Shown in pieces: positions 1 through 7,154 of a stretch of 9,318 nt of DNA. Below the pieces are notes generated by a model. That model did no database searches. It saw only the letters and a program-made list of their open reading frames with translations, and was not told the origin of the DNA. How positions within the stretch are numbered: position 1 is the first letter of the stretch; every line of letters starts with the position of its first letter. Location of the stretch: assembly GCA_964501945.1 (NCBI GenBank), contig CAZCTY010000034.1, forward strand, positions 1 through 9,318. Direction: 5' to 3'. This DNA is from 21-14-0-10-32-9 sp964501945. Its GTDB lineage: Archaea > Nanobdellota > Nanobdellia > Woesearchaeales > 21-14-0-10-32-9. The position numbers were made by a program, and so were the translations under genes.

Positions 1-3000
1 TATCAAGGGAGCACGTCTCAGAATCAGAACTAATCACCAAATCACGAGGAGGCTCATCATCAACAAAGAAAGTCCCAGACTCAAAATTATCACCCATACC
101 ATCACACTGAACATGAACAGTATTAGCACCCTGAGACAAATCAGGCTCAACCAACGCCTTATAATTCTCCAAACCCATAACCTGAGACGACTGCCTACTC
201 AACTCAAACAAATCATCAGACTCATTATTAAACCAAGCAAAACAACTCTGACCATCAAAGCCCGAAAACAAAACATCAACCAAAACCTCATCAGAAACAA
301 AATCCTTAGGCGACAAAATATCAACAAACAACTCAGACGTCAAAGCAGTACTAACAACCCCAGACTCAGACGACGATAAACCAACCAAATTAGTACAAGT
401 AACATCAAACTCAAAATCCGCATGAGTAGGACTCAAAGCAAACCTAAACTCATCCTCAATCCTCAAAGAATAATTAGACACATCATCAAACACAGTACCA
501 GGAACCAAATCAAAAACAGGATTATCCCCACCACCAAAATCAAAAGTACAAACAGAAGCCTGATCATCACCATTCACAACATCAACAACTACACTCGCAA
601 CAGGCTCATTAATATTACGAACAACCTCAGGAACAACCTCAACCTCAAACTCAGGAGGATCACTAACAACACCCAAATAAACAGGGAAATAAGTATACAT
701 CACCGGGACCTCACCATGAGCAGGCTCCCTGCAAATAACCTCCTGCATCTTAAAAGACAAACCCGACTCATGAGTCTCATCACCCAAACCCCAATAACTA
801 GAAAAATCCAAATCAAAAATACTCTGAACCACGCCACCCTCAGACAACACCATCTCAGAAGGCAACTCATCAAACAACTCATCAATAGGCCTATCACGAG
901 GCAAATAAGCATTAGGCAAATACCTACAAGACTCAACCTCACTACTACTCCTCAAAACCAAATCAAAAACCTGATCACGAGAAACAGCAACATCACCACC
1001 CTCAACATCATGATAAACAGGACTATCAACCCAAATATCCAAAGAATCATAACAAGTCAAAAACACACTACTAGTAAAATTAAACTCAAACTCCACCCAC
1101 TCATCCATCTCATTACCAAGCTCATCCCACGCACGAGCCCTAATCTTAGCAGGAACATGAGAATAAAGATTATTAGACAAATAAGACACAACACCCTCAG
1201 GCACACCAAAAAACACATCAACACCACCAGACGAATAATTCACCACTCCCTCAATAGGAGAAAACAACGAACTACCACCAACCTGCTCCACAACATACTC
1301 AAAACCAGCAACCCCTGATTCATTATCTTCTGCGTTAAGTTTGAAGTTGAATTCTTCTAGTGAGCAGGTTTCTTTATTTGCGTCTATTTCTAAGTTGTGT
1401 GGTGGTTGGTTGTCTATTAGGAATGTTTGTGATTCTATTCTATCTCCCATTCCGTCGCATTGTGCGTGTACTGTGTTATATCCGCTTGATAAATCGTCTG
1501 TTGGGCGTATTGCGTTATATATATTCCATCCATTTGACGACATTCCTTCTCTGCTTAATCTGAATTTATCATCTTCATCGTTGTTAAACCAAGCTCTGCA
1601 TATTTGGTTTTGGAATCCTGAAAATTCTATTGTTATATTTACATTATCTGAGGAATAGTCTGTTGGTGATATGAAATTTATTAATAATCCGTGTACTAGG
1701 TTTATTTCTATTTCTTGTGTTGTTGTTGTTTTGAGTCCTGCGAGGTTCTTGCAGTTTATTTCTAGTTCGAATGTGTGTTGTTCTGGGTCGCTGTAGAATT
1801 GTATTGTGTCTTCTTGTGTTTTTGTGTAGTTGTTTATGTTGTTAAATATTGTATTTTTGTTTTTTGTTGCCTCTGGGTTGTTTCCTGTTGGTGGTTGTCC
1901 TATTGGTTCTGTTGTGCATGTGACTGCTTGGTTTGCTTTGACTGTTAGGTCTGTTCTTCTCTGTTGTGGGTTTGATATTATCTCTGGGTTTAGTTTTATT
2001 GATTCTAGTTCTGGTAGTTCTTCTAGTACTGTTATGTATAGTGGTCTGTATGAGTATCTTCCTTCTGTTTCTTTGCATATTACTTCTATTTTTCTAAAGC
2101 TGTGTTCTTCTCCTGAGCCGCTTATGCTTTTTATTTCTGGTAAGTGTGTGTAATCTTCATAATTTAGGTTTGGTATTGTGAATGTTTCGTTGTTTGTTGT
2201 TTGAAATGTATTTGATGCGGAAAAATCTTGATAGTATAATTCTTCTGGTTCTTTTCCTGGTTCTATCGTATGTGCGTATCGGCATTCTTGTGCTTGTCTG
2301 TCTTCTTCTAGTTCTATTGTGAAGTCAAATACATTCGTTGTTGATGCTGCAAATATTGGTCTTGGTATGTCGTGTTCTTTTGGTGTTTTTACCCAGAATT
2401 GCATTGTGTCTGTGTCTATTCTGAATTGTGTTTTTGATTTTACTGTAATATTTTTTTGGTTTGTGGTCTCTATTTCAAATATGTATAATCCGTCTGATAG
2501 TATTTTTGATGGTCTATATACTGTGTAGTTATTTGTTTGTTGTTTTTCGTCTAGGTTTAGTATTTCCCATCCTGTTTGGTTGAATGCTTGTTCTTTTGTT
2601 ATGTCTTGTTCGTCTAGTGTTCCTATTCTTTTTATTCTCGCAGTATTTATATTTACATCTTCACTAAAGGTTACATTTATTATTGGTCTTGTTGCGTTGT
2701 ATTCTTCGTTTTTTGTCTCGAAGCATCTTGCTGTTGTATCATTTAGGTTTAATTCGCAATTTGTTATTGGTTGGCTTATTTGTACGTCTTCTTGGTATGG
2801 TTCGTATATTGTTATGCTTGGTGTTTTGTAATTTAGGTTTCTTAAATTTAGGAATGTTATTGTTTCTTTATTATTATTTAACTCATCTGATATTTTCTTT
2901 TCGAGGTATGTTTCTTTGTATGTTGTCCAGTTTGCTTGTAGGTTTATTATATCTGTTGTTGTTGCATTTCCTTTTGTGATTGTTTCCTCGCCGTTATTAT

Positions 3001-6000
3001 ATGTTAGTTTATATTCTGTATCTTTGCAAGGTGTTGTGAAATCCATGTTGCCCCATGTTATTTGTGGGTGAGGTGTGCAATTTAATTGTAGGTTTAGTTC
3101 TTCTTTTGGTGTTGTTGCGTTGTATTCTTCGTTTGTGTCTGTATCTATTATTGTCATATTTGGTGGTGTTAGGTCTATTGCGAAGTATATTAGGTGTCCG
3201 TTGTTTCCTCTATATAGTCCGTTTTCATCTGCGCCTAGTGGGTATTCTCCATCTACTTCTGGGAATTGGCACACAGGTCTTAGTACGTGTACTCCTTGTT
3301 TTTCTGTGGTGTAATTTGCCTCGTGTGTTAGTCCGTCTTCTGTTGTTGTAAAGGTTCCTTGGATGTTTCCTTGCATGTCTTCGTAGTGGCATTCATCTGC
3401 TGTCGTGTTTGTTTTTATGGATATTGGTATTTTTGTTTTATTGTATGTGTTTACCCCTGTTGGTTGCGCGTCATATATTATGTTATTTGCATTTACAAGT
3501 ATCGGTATTGTTTTTTGTGTTTTTTGTCCTAGTTCATCTGTGCAGGTTATATTAAATGTGTATGTTGAATCTTTTAGCATATTGTATTGCCAGTTTAGTG
3601 TTGTTTGGTTTGTTGATTTTGTTGTTTCATCTTGTAGATCTGGGTGTTCTTCGTTGTTTGTTTGGTTTATTGAGTCTGTTAGTTTCGTTGTGCATGTTAT
3701 TGTATCTAGGTTCGTTGTTGTGTTTATTTCTATGTTTGATAATATTTGGTTTAGTGATTCGTAGTAATTTGGTTTTATTTCATATACTACATTTAGTTCT
3801 AGTTCTGGTGATAGTTGTATTGTGTTTGTTTTTACTATTTCGAGGTTGCTCGTTTTATCTTGTGTGAAATATCTAAAGTGTACATTTCCTGGGTTTAAGT
3901 CTTCTATACTGTTTATTATTTCATTTTTGCCTTGTGTATCTAGGTAATTTGTTTGTGGGAAGCCTGGTAGTGTATTTGATATTTCTAGGTAGAATTTTTC
4001 TATTTGTTTTGTGTTTGAATATCCAAAGTCTAATATTTGTTGTTTTGAGTATAATGTGTCATTTTGTATTTCTTGGCCTGCTATGTATATTGTTGTTTCT
4101 GGTTTTTTAAAATCTAAAAAGCAGTCTTTGTTTGCTTGGCTCCCTGTGCAGTCTGATTGAAGATCTCCCAAGGGTGAGAAGTAGCTGCTTCTATATGTTG
4201 CGTCTCTGACGCATTTATTTCCTGTCCATACGCATATGCCTCTATCTAATGCGTCTCCTGATCTTTGTAGTATTTTATTTGTTATTCCTGTTTGTATATA
4301 GTCTCCGTGCTGATTTTGTGCGTAGTTTATATCCATTATTAGTTGTTGGTTGTTTGTGCACTCCTCTTCTGTGTTATATGTTTCACATCCGACTTCTTCT
4401 TCATTCATACAATGATATAAGTCTATATCTAGGTCTGATTTATTTTCGTTGTACCAGCAGTTTTCTCCGTATAATTCACATAGTTCCGGCGTGCATCTTC
4501 CATCAAATAAAGGATCTTCATCGCACACGTTACAGTTTTGTTGTGTTTCGTTTTTTGGTATACAAACACCTATTCCTAATTCGTCTTCTTCTGTTAGGCT
4601 GTTCCATTGACAATCTAGCATTGATATAGCGCATTGGTTTTCTTGGCAATTTGTTTTTGTTTTATAATCGTAGCAAGAATTAATATTTGAGCAAGGGTCT
4701 GTTTGTCCTATTATTGTTCTTTGTGGTACGAAGTCTTCTCTAAAGCAAACTAGCGCATCTACTTCGTCTCTGCATTCATCATCGTATTGGTAGAGTGTGT
4801 GTGAAAATACTCCGAATGGGCCTCTGCATCTCTCGCACACGCTTACATCATAGCATTGTGCTTCTCCTGGCGCGGTTTCTATGCATCTCTCTGGTGCGCA
4901 TTCGTTTTGTAAATTTAATATTAAATCTTCTGTGCATTCATGCACATTATTTTCTCTGCAAAATTGTCCTGGTCCTCTTATTATACATTCTGGGTGTGGT
5001 ATTGGGCTGCATACTTCTTTTGTTACTTGTCCTTCATCTAAAGTTAGTGTTAATTTATAGCATACATTATTGCTCTCTTGTGTTGCTTCATAAATATGAT
5101 CATCTACGTAAAACAAATTGCTTGCAAAATATTGTGATACTACGTGCTCCGGGCTTGTCTCTGTTCCATCTTCGTGTATCATTGTTCTTGTCATATTTAT
5201 TACTGAGTTTTTGCATTGTGGTGGTATGCCTTCCCAGGATATGTTTGCTTTTATTTCTTGGTTTTCAAATATCCAGTTTATTTGTGGGTCAAAATTATTA
5301 TTTTGAGAATCGCATGTCGGTGTGCAAATTGGTGCTTCATCGCATACATCGCATACCCCGCACATATTTGAGTTATCGCATCCATTTATTGTTTCTGGGC
5401 ATAGGACGCATTTGTTTGTGTTTAGTTGACAATCACGACATTGTAGTGTTCCTGCATCGTAATCTCCTACATCTTCACAAGTTATTACATCTCCATCTTC
5501 ATTGATTATGTTTCCGTTTACTATTTCACATTCATCTCCTTCTGCTACTTCGCCGTCTCCACAAGTTCCATCCTCGGGTGGTTCTGGTGGTTCTACATCT
5601 TCCACTTCGCATCTGTTATCTTCATTACATATTCCTACATCGCAATCATCATCAGTCCTGCATTCGACGCAAGCCCCGTCATGATATAGTGGTCTGTTTG
5701 CAGGACAGCATTTATTTTCAGCTGTATTGCATTCTCTGCTACTAGGACAATCATTATCTGCCTCGCAGTAATCTTCTGGGATGGGCTCTACGCATTCTCC
5801 GTCATCACACGTATATCCTTCCTCGCAGTCATCATCGTCTATGCATTGTACACATATTTCTTCAACATCTGAGTATATTGGTGAGGTTTGAGGGCAGCAT
5901 TCTTCTTCTTGTAGATTACAATCTGTATCTTCACAGTCCTCGTGTGCTTCGCAGTAATCTTCTGGGATGGGCTCTACGCATTCTCCGTCATCACACGTAT

Positions 6001-7000
6001 ATCCTTCCTCGCAGTCATCATCGTCTATGCATTGTACACATATTTCTTCAACATCTGAGTATATTGGTGAGGTTTGAGGGCAGCATTCGTTTATTTGTAG
6101 GTTACAGTCAAACGTACAGTCTTGATGATTTTCACATTCTAATTCTGGTTCTTCTTCATCTTCATCTTCTGGTTCTACGCATACATTGTTATCGCCACAT
6201 TCTAAGTCTTCACAGCATCCATCATCATCTGAACAATGTTGTCCTATTGTAGCACAGTCTGGCCTGCATGTTCCTTCATGGCATGTTTCTGAGCAGCAAT
6301 CTTGATTCTCATCGCATGATTCTCCGTCTAATAAGCATTCTGGTTCTTCCTCTTCTTCTTCGCATTCTAATATTATTTCTCCAAGGTCTAAATCGTCTTC
6401 ATTGTTTATTTCGTGATACCTGTGTTCTTCTGGTAGTGAGCATTCTTGTTCTATGTTTGTTATTGTTAGTTCATATTGGTGTCCGAATTGTTCTGTTGAA
6501 AAAGGAATTATTAAATTAGAGTTTGTAAATGTGCCTGTTTGTATTGTGTTTCCTTGATATCTTAGTGCGTAGTTTCCTGATGCCGGGTTGTAATCATCAA
6601 GCTCTTCAGGATATTCGATTATAGCTGTTATTTCCACATCTAATTCAGGTGGTTCTTCAGCACATATTTCTGCGCAGGTTTTATCATCTTGATAATGTTT
6701 AAATATTCCTGCGCTTCCCCCTTCCGCTGTTGGCGCTTCGCAGTATCCCAACTTTATTACTCCCTCTATTACATTTCCATCTTCTCCGCAGCAGCATCCG
6801 GTTTCGCATAAAGTTGTTTGGTCTCCATCCAGATAAAATACTCCTCCAAGAATAGGACACATATCTTCTTTTATGTCTGTTTCGCAATCATCAAGGTACA
6901 CGCATAGCCCTGTTTGTGTTTGTGTTTGTGTGAGTGCTTGAGGTGTTATGAGTAAAATAAATAGAACTATTAAGAATACAGGGATTGATTTTTTTAACAT
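1..7000 (-). CDS. Giant secreted cysteine-rich and Ig-like surface protein (C-terminus beyond window)
   Basis: One open frame of 2333 codons without a stop, running off the left edge, so the C-terminus and any membrane or wall anchor are unseen. The start at 7000 is chosen because it opens directly into a Sec signal peptide (MLKKSIPVFLIVLFILLI, then TPQALTQTQTQTG) and has a GAGGT motif and TATA box upstream. Residues about 25-960 are cysteine-rich: a CCC cluster near residue 68, two knottin-pattern modules (222-245, 249-274), three 62-residue repeats (about 288-475), a CGDG...EGDEC motif (480-491), a beta-rich insert (about 575-665) and further Cys modules. From about 967 the chain becomes Ig-like and Thr/Asn-rich, with PPN/PPH domain starts and two large repeats about 451 residues apart. 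Likely an extracellular adhesin or envelope protein; the specific function is not recognised. Codon usage inverts at about residue 1895 with no change of frame. Confidence 0.93.
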   Translation of the reverse strand, partial: MLKKSIPVFLIVLFILLITPQALTQTQTQTGLCVYLDDCETDIKEDMCPILGGVFYLDGDQTTLCETGCCCGEDGNVIEGVIKLGYCEAPTAEGGSAGIFKHYQDDKTCAEICAEEPPELDVEITAIIEYPEELDDYNPASGNYALRYQGNTIQTGTFTNSNLIIPFSTEQFGHQYELTITNIEQECSLPEEHRYHEINNEDDLDLGEIILECEEEEEEPECLLDGESCDENQDCCSETCHEGTCRPDCATIGQHCSDDDGCCEDLECGDNNVCVEPEDEDEEEPELECENHQDCTFDCNLQINECCPQTSPIYSDVEEICVQCIDDDDCEEGYTCDDGECVEPIPEDYCEAHEDCEDTDCNLQEEECCPQTSPIYSDVEEICVQCIDDDDCEEGYTCDDGECVEPIPEDYCEADNDCPSSRECNTAENKCCPANRPLYHDGACVECRTDDDCDVGICNEDNRCEVEDVEPPEPPEDGTCGDGEVAEGDECEIVNGNIINEDGDVITCEDVGDYDAGTLQCRDCQLNTNKCVLCPETINGCDNSNMCGVCDVCDEAPICTPTCDSQNNNFDPQINWIFENQEIKANISWEGIPPQCKNSVINMTRTMIHEDGTETSPEHVVSQYFASNLFYVDDHIYEATQESNNVCYKLTLTLDEGQVTKEVCSPIPHPECIIRGPGQFCRENNVHECTEDLILNLQNECAPERCIETAPGEAQCYDVSVCERCRGPFGVFSHTLYQYDDECRDEVDALVCFREDFVPQRTIIGQTDPCSNINSCYDYKTKTNCQENQCAISMLDCQWNSLTEEDELGIGVCIPKNETQQNCNVCDEDPLFDGRCTPELCELYGENCWYNENKSDLDIDLYHCMNEEEVGCETYNTEEECTNNQQLIMDINYAQNQHGDYIQTGITNKILQRSGDALDRGICVWTGNKCVRDATYRSSYFSPLGDLQSDCTGSQANKDCFLDFKKPETTIYIAGQEIQNDTLYSKQQILDFGYSNTKQIEKFYLEISNTLPGFPQTNYLDTQGKNEIINSIEDLNPGNVHFRYFTQDKTSNLEIVKTNTIQLSPELELNVVYEIKPNYYESLNQILSNIEINTTTNLDTITCTTKLTDSINQTNNEEHPDLQDETTKSTNQTTLNWQYNMLKDSTYTFNITCTDELGQKTQKTIPILVNANNIIYDAQPTGVNTYNKTKIPISIKTNTTADECHYEDMQGNIQGTFTTTEDGLTHEANYTTEKQGVHVLRPVCQFPEVDGEYPLGADENGLYRGNNGHLIYFAIDLTPPNMTIIDTDTNEEYNATTPKEELNLQLNCTPHPQITWGNMDFTTPCKDTEYKLTYNNGEETITKGNATTTDIINLQANWTTYKETYLEKKISDELNNNKETITFLNLRNLNYKTPSITIYEPYQEDVQISQPITNCELNLNDTTARCFETKNEEYNATRPIINVTFSEDVNINTARIKRIGTLDEQDITKEQAFNQTGWEILNLDEKQQTNNYTVYRPSKILSDGLYIFEIETTNQKNITVKSKTQFRIDTDTMQFWVKTPKEHDIPRPIFAASTTNVFDFTIELEEDRQAQECRYAHTIEPGKEPEELYYQDFSASNTFQTTNNETFTIPNLNYEDYTHLPEIKSISGSGEEHSFRKIEVICKETEGRYSYRPLYITVLEELPELESIKLNPEIISNPQQRRTDLTVKANQAVTCTTEPIGQPPTGNNPEATKNKNTIFNNINNYTKTQEDTIQFYSDPEQHTFELEINCKNLAGLKTTTTQEIEINLVHGLLINFISPTDYSSDNVNITIEFSGFQNQICRAWFNNDEDDKFRLSREGMSSNGWNIYNAIRPTDDLSSGYNTVHAQCDGMGDRIESQTFLIDNQPPHNLEIDANKETCSLEEFNFKLNAEDNESGVAGFEYVVEQVGGSSLFSPIEGVVNYSSGGVDVFFGVPEGVVSYLSNNLYSHVPAKIRARAWDELGNEMDEWVEFEFNFTSSVFLTCYDSLDIWVDSPVYHDVEGGDVAVSRDQVFDLVLRSSSEVESCRYLPNAYLPRDRPIDELFDELPSEMVLSEGGVVQSIFDLDFSSYWGLGDETHESGLSFKMQEVICREPAHGEVPVMYTYFPVYLGVVSDPPEFEVEVVPEVVRNINEPVASVVVDVVNGDDQASVCTFDFGGGDNPVFDLVPGTVFDDVSNYSLRIEDEFRFALSPTHADFEFDVTCTNLVGLSSSESGVVSTALTSELFVDILSPKDFVSDEVLVDVLFSGFDGQSCFAWFNNESDDLFELSRQSSQVMGLENYKALVEPDLSQGANTVHVQCDGMGDNFESGTFFVDDEPPRDLVISSDSETCSLD
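5..1042 (-). repeat. Large Ig-like repeat unit B (T/G-rich codons)
   Basis: Residues about 1987-2332, homologous to unit A: SCRY, MQEVICRE, CTNLVGL, LSPKDF, FAWFNN, NTVHVQCDGMGD and SETCSL. The same residues are written with codons ending in T or G (AAT, ACT, GTT, CAT, CAG, TGT, GGT). The motif ETCSLD at the very edge matches ETCSLE of the segment before unit B, so another unit probably starts just outside the window. Confidence 0.85.
1310..1318. other. Abrupt strand-composition and codon-usage switch inside a reading frame
   Basis: Reading the minus strand, codons up to GAA TCA (ending at 1316) are A/C-biased, GGG is neutral, and from GTT GCT GGT (first base 1312) onward almost every codon ends in T or G. 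The protein context, NAEDNESG followed by VAGFEYVVEQ, is a continuous Ig-like motif, so the frame is preserved. As an illustration, plus-strand bases 61-120 contain 45 A+C of 60, while bases 3601-3660 contain 51 G+T of 60. There is no insertion-element end, repeat or stop at the junction. Confidence 0.9.
1358..2404 (-). repeat. Large Ig-like repeat unit A (A/C-rich codons)
   Basis: Residues about 1533-1881. Anchors shared with unit B are ECRY, KIEVICKE, the block from CTTEP to NCKNLAGL, ISPTDY, RAWFNN, NTVHAQCDGMGD and KETCSL. Distances between paired cysteines (1573/2025, 1848/2299, 1879/2330) are 451-452 residues. In the last 41 residues, 25 are identical to unit B by direct alignment. The unit is written mostly with codons ending in A or C (AAC, ACA, GTA, CAC, CAA, TGC, GGA). 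Confidence 0.85.
4121..5563 (-). other. Second cysteine-rich block of the giant protein (CGDG motif, beta insert, CxW modules)
   Basis: Residues 480-960. The block opens with CGDGEVAEGDECE, which resembles the CGDG-x-EGEECD signature of myxobacterial-type Cys-rich repeats (DUF4215-like). It continues with CRDC, CVLC and CGVCDVC pairs. A cysteine-poor beta-rich stretch (about 575-665) follows, then modules such as CQENQCAISMLDCQW with LGIGVCIP, and LDRGICVWTGNKC. Many CxxC pairs could bind metal or form disulfides; because the protein is secreted, disulfides are more likely. I recognise no enzyme active site. Confidence 0.55.
5763..5902 (-). repeat. 140-bp perfect direct repeat, copy nearer the C-terminus
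   Basis: Identical base for base to 5949-6088, at an offset of 186 bp (62 codons, in frame). It encodes the core of a cysteine-rich module that includes CCPQTSPIYSDVEE and CVQCIDDDDCEEGYTC. Identity ends on both sides at single mismatches inside the coding frame. Perfect identity at wobble positions points to recent duplication or ongoing gene conversion. Confidence 0.97.
5949..6088 (-). repeat. 140-bp perfect direct repeat, copy nearer the N-terminus
   Basis: Partner of 5763-5902. Together with a diverged third module (from C412, with CCPANRPLYHDGACVEC and DDDCDVGICNEDNRC) it forms an array of three 62-residue units covering about residues 288-475. The first unit is one residue shorter between its second and third cysteines. 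The third unit is clearly diverged, so only the first pair is recent. Confidence 0.97.
6179..6337 (-). other. Two tandem inhibitor-cystine-knot (knottin) pattern modules
   Basis: Residues 222-245 follow the spacing C-x6-C-x5-CC-x3-C-x4-C, and residues 249-274 follow C-x6-C-x5-CC-x4-C-x5-C. This is the six-cysteine pattern of small disulfide knots (knottins) and resembles the last part of Dickkopf-type cysteine-rich domains. The pair is bracketed by two acidic linkers, ECEEEEEEPE before and VEPEDEDEEEPELEC after, as expected for independently folded beads on a string. The spacing is read directly; the fold is inferred. A generic disulfide-rich stalk is the alternative. Confidence 0.6.
6929..7000 (-). 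other. Sec-type signal peptide of the giant surface protein
   Basis: Residues 1-24 show a short basic N-region (MLKK), a hydrophobic core (IPVFLIVLFILLI) and a polar exit (TPQALT) leading into a TQTQTQT spacer before the first cysteine. The exact cleavage site, around ALT-Q, is an inference. It indicates export across the membrane, which fits the many paired cysteines downstream that would form disulfides outside the cell. Confidence 0.85.
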
Positions 7001-7011
7001 TTATGCTCACT

Positions 7012-7016
7012 ACCTC
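7012..7016 (-). promoter_or_regulatory. Weak Shine-Dalgarno-like GAGGT upstream of the giant gene
   Basis: The minus strand reads GAGGT, ending 11 bases before the ATG at 7000. The spacing is somewhat long, and the motif would lie almost at the predicted 5' end of the transcript. It supports the chosen start only modestly. Confidence 0.35.
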
Positions 7017-7040
7017 TTATGTTTCTAAATCTTCCTAGTT

Positions 7041-7049
7041 ATTTATAAA
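7041..7049 (-). promoter_or_regulatory. TATA box of the giant surface-protein gene
   Basis: The minus strand reads TTTATAAAT, preceded by the purine-rich GAAAAG, which would suit a TFB-recognition element. Placing transcription start about 27 bases downstream gives roughly position 7018, a leader of about 18 bases. The motif and its spacing are seen; promoter activity is inferred. Confidence 0.6.
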
Positions 7050-7122
7050 CTTTTCTACTTGTTTTTTGTTCTTTTTTTATGTGTATGATTTATTATTTAT
7101 TGAAAGTGTTTTTTTTAGTAAG

Positions 7123-7131
7123 TTTTATATA
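7123..7131 (+). promoter_or_regulatory. TATA box of the pilin-like gene (leaderless arrangement)
   Basis: TTTTATATA is centred about 27 bases before the ATG at 7155. That is the distance expected between an archaeal TATA box and the transcription start, so the mRNA would begin at or next to the start codon, and no Shine-Dalgarno motif is present. This argues for 7155 over the in-frame ATG at 7131, which overlaps the TATA box itself. A weaker T/A-rich element at about 7091-7102 is the alternative. Confidence 0.5.
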
Positions 7132-7154
7132 TGTTTGAAGAAATTTTTTTATTT

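Noticed and set aside
700..942. Minus-strand 80-codon hydrophobic frame resembling a small membrane protein
   Set aside because: It overlaps the giant gene out of frame; the apparent hydrophobicity comes from T/G-rich codons read in the wrong phase.
422..1318. Plus-strand 298-codon open frame (and the smaller one at 113-379)
   Set aside because: It is the antisense shadow of the T/G-coded minus-strand gene. Its product is an Asn/Thr/Ile/Arg-rich low-complexity string, while the minus strand here gives a protein homologous to the upstream repeat unit.
1310..1320. A gene boundary, frameshift or insertion-element end at the composition switch
   Set aside because: The minus-strand frame is the same on both sides, no stop occurs, the Ig-like motif reads straight through, and there are no terminal repeats or target duplications.
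5763..6088. CRISPR array or satellite repeat
   Set aside because: There are only two perfect copies, 140 bp long, lying in frame within coding sequence, with no spacer structure.
1341..6519. The many plus-strand open frames of 60-236 codons across the cysteine-rich and Ig-like regions
   Set aside because: They are shadows opposite a continuous coding frame. Their products are Leu/Val/Phe/Ser-rich strings from T/G-rich antisense, with no plausible start signals or domain pattern.
7051..7120. T-rich tracts in the intergenic region as transcription terminators
   Set aside because: The genes diverge here, so no transcript is expected to end in this gap. The tracts fit the general T-rich bias of the plus strand.
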